Below are positions 60,641-64,000 of a DNA stretch of 64,000 nucleotides, piece after piece. The position numbers and the translations under genes were made by a program. Below the pieces are notes generated by a model, which was not told the origin of the DNA, did no database searches, and saw nothing but the letters and a program-made list of their open reading frames with translations. Position 1 is the stretch's first letter, and the number at the start of each line of letters is the position of its first letter. The stretch lies in contig NZ_JPUA01000043.1 of NCBI RefSeq assembly GCF_002211105.1, positions 26,168 to 90,167 on the forward strand. The letters run 5' to 3'. Origin of the DNA: Halomonas campaniensis (GTDB lineage: Bacteria; Pseudomonadota; Gammaproteobacteria; Pseudomonadales; Halomonadaceae).

Positions 60641-62785
60641 ATGCACGGCGACCCTCACCCGGCAGCCCTCAAGGTACTGCAGGAGGTATTTGGCTACGAC
60701 AGCTTTCGAGGCCCGCAGCAGGCCATCATCGAACATGTAATGGCCGGTGGCGATGCGCTGGTATTGATGCCCACCGGCGGCGGCAAGTCGCTGTGCTATC
60801 AGATCCCAGCGCTGCTCCGCGAAGGCACCGCGATTGTGATCTCACCGCTGATTGCGCTGATGCAGGATCAGGTAGCGGCACTTCAGCAGAACGGGGTCAA
60901 GGCGGCCTACCTGAACTCCAGCCTCGATTATCACGAGGCGGTCGAGGTGGAGAACCGCCTGCGCTCGGGAGAACTGGATCTTTTGTACGTCGCGCCCGAG
61001 CGGCTGGCCACGCCCCGTATGCAGATGCTGCTGGAGCAGACCCGGATTGCGCTGTTCGCCATTGATGAAGCCCATTGCGTCTCCCAGTGGGGCCACGACT
61101 TTCGCCCCGAGTATCGCCAGCTCTCCCAGCTTCATCAGCGCTTTCCCCAGGTGCCGCGCATAGCCCTGACCGCCACTGCCGATGTGCCCACCCGGGGCGA
61201 TATCATGGAGCATCTGCAGCTCCAGGAGGCAGCGCTTTACAACAGCGGCTTTGACCGGCCCAACATTCGCTACCATATCGCCGAGAATCAGGGTAACGCC
61301 AAGGAACAGCTGCTGCGCTTTATTCGCGAGCACCACGACGGCGAGGCGGGTATCGTCTACTGCCTTTCCCGGCGCAAGGTGGAGGAGACCGCCGCCTGGC
61401 TGGAGCGCCAGGGGCTGACGGCACTGCCCTACCACGCGGGGCTTCCCCCCGAGCAGCGCCAGCAGCACCAGACCCGCTTTCTGCGTGAAGATGGCGTGGT
61501 CGTCGTGGCCACCATCGCCTTTGGCATGGGCATCGACAAGCCCGACGTGCGCTTTGTCGCCCACCTCAATCTGCCCAAGAGCATCGAAGCCTACTACCAG
61601 GAGACCGGCCGCGCCGGACGTGACGGCCTGCCCGCCGATGCCTGGATGGCCTACGGCCTTCAGGACGTGATCACCCTGCGCCAGATGCAGCAGGACTCCA
61701 GCGCCGCCGACCATCAAAAGCGCATCGAACAGCAGAAGCTCGACGCCATGCTGGGGCTCTGCGAGATCATCAGTTGCCGCGGCCAGGCGCTGTTGCACTA
61801 TTTTGGCGATCACCTGGACGCCCCCTGCGGCAACTGCGACAACTGCCTGACCCCGCCCGAGACTTGGGAGGCCACCGTGGCGGCGCAAAAGGCACTCTCC
61901 TGTGTCTACCGCACCGAGCAGCGTTTCGGCGTGACCTATCTCGTGGACGTGCTGCTGGGCAAAAGCAACGAGCGTATCGCCCGCTTTGGCCACGATCACC
62001 TCAGCACCTTCGGCATTGGTAAAGAGCTCACCGTCAGCGAATGGAAGGCGCTCTTTCGCCAGCTGATTGCCAGCGGCTATTTAAGTGTGGATATGGAGGG
62101 GCACGGCGGCATTAAGCTCACCGCCAATGCCAAGCCGGTGCTGCGCGGCGAGCAGACCCTCACTCTGCGCAAGCCAAGCAACAAACCCAGCAAAGCCAAA
62201 ACCGCTCGACGAGGAAGCAAAAGCACCTCTGCGCCGCAGGGCCACGGCCCGCTGTGGGAAGCCCTGCGCCAGCACCGCAAGGAACTGGCCGAAGCCCAGG
62301 GCGTACCTGCCTATGTGATCTTTCACGACGCCACCCTGGCCGAGATGGCCGAGCAGAAACCCCAAAGCCTGGACGCACTGGGCGCGATCTCCGGTATCGG
62401 CGCGCGCAAGCTGGCGGATTACGGCGAGGGCTTTCTGGACGTCATCCTGGCGCATCAGGAACCCCATCACGACACCCCACCCGCGGGCAGTAGCGCCTTC
62501 GAGTCCGCAGCACTGCTGCGCCAGGGACTAACGCCAGAGGAAGTCGCTCAGCAGCGCGGCCTTGCTGCCAACACTGTTTACCGCCATCTGGGCGATGTAA
62601 TTCAAAGTGGCGACCTGGCGCTTGAAGAGGTGGTCAACCTGGATCCCCCGACCTTAGAACAAATCCGCGCAGCCTTTGCGCAATACCCAGATCAAGGGCT
62701 GAAAGTGGTGTTCGAAGCGCTGGAGGGGCGCATTGATTACCCTATTCTGCACTGTGTGCGGGCATCCAGGGCCGCAAAGGGTTAA
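60641..62785 (+). CDS. recQ: ATP-dependent DNA helicase RecQ
   Basis: A 714-aa 3'-5' DNA helicase for recombination repair. The DEAD-box core has the motif-0 [14 protein letters not shown], Walker [17 protein letters not shown], the DEAH box [18 protein letters not shown] and motif VI in the [20 protein letters not shown] region. The zinc-binding domain cysteines are at CEIISCRG and APCGNCDNC, followed by the RQC winged helix. An HRDC domain ([20 protein letters not shown]) and an extra C-terminal helix-turn-helix ([20 protein letters not shown]) follow. It is about 100 residues longer than E. coli RecQ because of this tail. AAGGAGA is six bases before the ATG. Confidence 0.95.
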   Translation: MHGDPHPAALKVLQEVFGYDSFRGPQQAIIEHVMAGGDALVLMPTGGGKSLCYQIPALLREGTAIVISPLIALMQDQVAALQQNGVKAAYLNSSLDYHEAVEVENRLRSGELDLLYVAPERLATPRMQMLLEQTRIALFAIDEAHCVSQWGHDFRPEYRQLSQLHQRFPQVPRIALTATADVPTRGDIMEHLQLQEAALYNSGFDRPNIRYHIAENQGNAKEQLLRFIREHHDGEAGIVYCLSRRKVEETAAWLERQGLTALPYHAGLPPEQRQQHQTRFLREDGVVVVATIAFGMGIDKPDVRFVAHLNLPKSIEAYYQETGRAGRDGLPADAWMAYGLQDVITLRQMQQDSSAADHQKRIEQQKLDAMLGLCEIISCRGQALLHYFGDHLDAPCGNCDNCLTPPETWEATVAAQKALSCVYRTEQRFGVTYLVDVLLGKSNERIARFGHDHLSTFGIGKELTVSEWKALFRQLIASGYLSVDMEGHGGIKLTANAKPVLRGEQTLTLRKPSNKPSKAKTARRGSKSTSAPQGHGPLWEALRQHRKELAEAQGVPAYVIFHDATLAEMAEQKPQSLDALGAISGIGARKLADYGEGFLDVILAHQEPHHDTPPAGSSAFESAALLRQGLTPEEVAQQRGLAANTVYRHLGDVIQSGDLALEEVVNLDPPTLEQIRAAFAQYPDQGLKVVFEALEGRIDYPILHCVRASRAAKG

Positions 62786-63801
62786 CTTCGCCCCAGAAAA
62801 TGCTCGCCTCGCTCAATGGCGGCGGCATCAAACACGCCGGTATCCAACACCCAAGCCGTCACGAGCTTGGCGGGAGTGACGTCAAAGGCCGGGTTCCACA
62901 CCGGTGCATTATCGGGTGCCCAGATAACCTCACCAAAGGCGCCAGCGACGCCGCGGATCTCTGCGGGATCCCGCTGTTCAATAGGAATCTCGGCACCCGT
63001 GGCACAGGCGGGGTCAACCGTAGTGTAGGGAGCCACCACATAGAACGGCACCTGGTGGTAGTGAGCGATCACCGCCAGCATGTAAGTACCCACTTTATTG
63101 GCGAAGTCGCCGTTGGCGCAGATACGGTCGGCGCCCACCATTACTTTATCCACTTTGCCCGCCGCCATCAGGCTGGCCGCCATGCTGTCGGCAATCAATT
63201 GGTAGGGAATGTCTAGATCAGCCATTTCCCAGGCGGTTAAACGACCGCCTTGGAGCAGCGGGCGAGTTTCATCTACGTACACGTGCAGTTCAACGCCACG
63301 CTGCTTGGCCACTGCCAGCGCACCAATAGCTGTGCCCACGCCTGCGGTGGCCAGTGCCCCGGTGTTGCAGTGAGTGAGCACGCGGTCGCCCGTTTGCAAC
63401 AAGTCTGCGCCCCGCTCAGCCATTTGTTGGCACAGCGTCCGGTCTTCGGCAAACAGCGCGTCGGCGCGTTCGGCCAGGGCGTTGACGCCTTGCTCAAAGC
63501 AGGCTTCCATGGCATCCAGGCAGTACATTAAGTTAACGGCCGTGGGACGCGTGGCGCGTAAGTGATCGCTCACCAACTGCCAATCACTTTGTGGGTGGCG
63601 AGCGGCGTATTGGGCCAGCACGAAAGCGGCGCTTAAACCAATCAGCGGCGCACCGCGAATCGCTAAGCTTTTGACCGCTACCTGCCACTCTTCTGGCGAG
63701 TCACAACGCACCCACCGCTCCGCCTGGGGCAGTTGGGTTTGATCCAAATACTCAAGGTGGTTGGCATAGATCCGCAAACTGCGTGATTGAAGATGAGGCA
63801 T
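62782..63801 (-). CDS. mtnA: S-methyl-5-thioribose-1-phosphate isomerase
   Basis: A 339-aa enzyme of the methionine salvage pathway, converting methylthioribose-1-phosphate to methylthioribulose-1-phosphate. Its motifs are [20 protein letters not shown] near residue 45, the catalytic cysteine in [20 protein letters not shown] near 150, [20 protein letters not shown], the catalytic Asp in [20 protein letters not shown] near 230, and [12 protein letters not shown]. Its stop codon shares bases with the recQ stop (TTAA), so the genes converge without a gap. It diverges from mtnB with 112 bases between starts, consistent with shared control of methionine salvage. Confidence 0.95.
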   Translation of the reverse strand: MPHLQSRSLRIYANHLEYLDQTQLPQAERWVRCDSPEEWQVAVKSLAIRGAPLIGLSAAFVLAQYAARHPQSDWQLVSDHLRATRPTAVNLMYCLDAMEACFEQGVNALAERADALFAEDRTLCQQMAERGADLLQTGDRVLTHCNTGALATAGVGTAIGALAVAKQRGVELHVYVDETRPLLQGGRLTAWEMADLDIPYQLIADSMAASLMAAGKVDKVMVGADRICANGDFANKVGTYMLAVIAHYHQVPFYVVAPYTTVDPACATGAEIPIEQRDPAEIRGVAGAFGEVIWAPDNAPVWNPAFDVTPAKLVTAWVLDTGVFDAAAIERGEHFLGRS

Positions 63802-63913
63802 TTGATGGACTCCTTGAGCACTTGAACTTGACTAGCAGAACCACAGCGCGGCTTATCAGGCGCGAAGCTTATCATATAGAATGGCTGCCACTAGAAGAGG
63901 CGACGCAGATACT
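63802..63913. promoter_or_regulatory. Divergent promoter region of mtnA and mtnB
   Basis: A 112-base gap between divergent methionine-salvage genes must hold both promoters. It contains short AT-rich parts (for example near 63868-63880) but no repeat or riboswitch fold that I can identify by eye. Confidence 0.5.
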
Positions 63914-64000
63914 ATGATGACGCTACAAACTGAACTGCTGGCCGCCATTTCATGGGCGGCGCAGCAAGGCTGGACACCCGCCACTGGCGGGAACTTTTCC
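63914..64000 (+). CDS. mtnB: Methylthioribulose-1-phosphate dehydratase, N-terminal part (cut by window end)
   Basis: The first 29 codons of a gene that runs off the window. The peptide LLAAISWAAQQGWTPATGGN followed by FS matches the N-terminus of MtnB, a class II aldolase-fold zinc enzyme that follows MtnA in methionine salvage. The ATG at 63914 is doubled by another at 63917. Divergent pairing with mtnA supports the call. Confidence 0.8.
   Translation, partial: MMTLQTELLAAISWAAQQGWTPATGGNFS

Noticed and set aside
60842..61999. Long open frame of 385 codons on the minus strand inside recQ
   Set aside because: It is antisense to the conserved helicase domains, has no ribosome site and its protein shows no family motif. 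High GC at third positions keeps the opposite frame open.
63802..63913. SAM-type riboswitch before the methionine salvage genes
   Set aside because: The gap is only 112 bases, and no conserved core or paired helices could be recognised.
1..64000. Mobile elements, phage defence or toxin-antitoxin genes
   Set aside because: No transposase, integrase, terminal inverted repeats, nuclease-ATPase pairs or small toxin pairs were seen; the island consists of transport, catabolic and regulatory genes.

Overview
The window looks like a chromosomal segment of a moderately halophilic gammaproteobacterium of the Halomonas type. This is inferred from acidic exported proteins, many TRAP transporters, GC-rich coding DNA and the gene families present; no rRNA or other marker gene confirms it. 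It carries about 54 protein genes in compact operons, with no RNA gene, insertion sequence, prophage or CRISPR array that I can see. Most of it is a catabolic island for sugars, sugar acids and guanidino compounds.

Region 1 (1-5616): a ribose-type sugar ABC transporter (minus strand), a divergent ROK regulator, and a small DUF3617 protein. Region 2 (5843-24223): oxidative, non-phosphorylating pentose/galactose catabolism. A minus-strand operon holds an exported aldose epimerase, AraFGH-type uptake and an L-arabinonate-type dehydratase, and a GbpR-like LysR gene diverges from it. A plus-strand operon holds TRAP-1, AraD1 and a ketoglutarate semialdehyde dehydrogenase. A second minus-strand operon holds a XylD-type dehydratase, an EamA transporter, a GntR regulator and an L-arabinose/D-galactose 1-dehydrogenase. 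Together they give aldose -> lactone -> aldonate -> 2-keto-3-deoxy acid -> semialdehyde -> 2-oxoglutarate; no lactonase is visible. An identical 23-bp palindromic site in two promoters ties the TRAP-1 operon to the xylD operon and to an orphan TRAP binding protein.

Region 3 (25750-39428): an L-fuconate-type 6-deoxy-sugar-acid region. It has L-fuconate dehydratase, two SDRs, two FAH-fold enzymes, a UxaA-type dehydratase, an Ldh-family dehydrogenase, a GlcD-like flavoprotein, TRAP-3 and a NanR-like GntR regulator. Three promoters carry sites resembling the NanR repeat. Region 4 (39487-45928): TRAP-4, a LysR gene and a class III CoA-transferase next to an HMG-CoA-lyase-like enzyme.

Region 5 (46355-56237): after an unknown small protein comes the lower arginine transaminase pathway, with 4-guanidinobutyraldehyde dehydrogenase, a metallo-beta-lactamase-fold protein, an NCS1 permease, 2-ketoarginine decarboxylase, a YjiH-type membrane protein and guanidinobutyrase. 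A PAS/sigma-54 activator diverges from it. The shared intergenic region has a near-consensus -24/-12 promoter and a perfect 14-bp inverted repeat, so the control circuit can be read from sequence. Region 6 (56351-64000): a MalK/Ugp-type ABC transporter, RecQ, mtnA and the start of mtnB.

I found no clearly new class of molecular system. The most useful new information is regulatory: two operator families, a sigma-54 circuit for guanidino-acid catabolism, and hairpins between binding-protein and downstream transporter genes in five transport operons.
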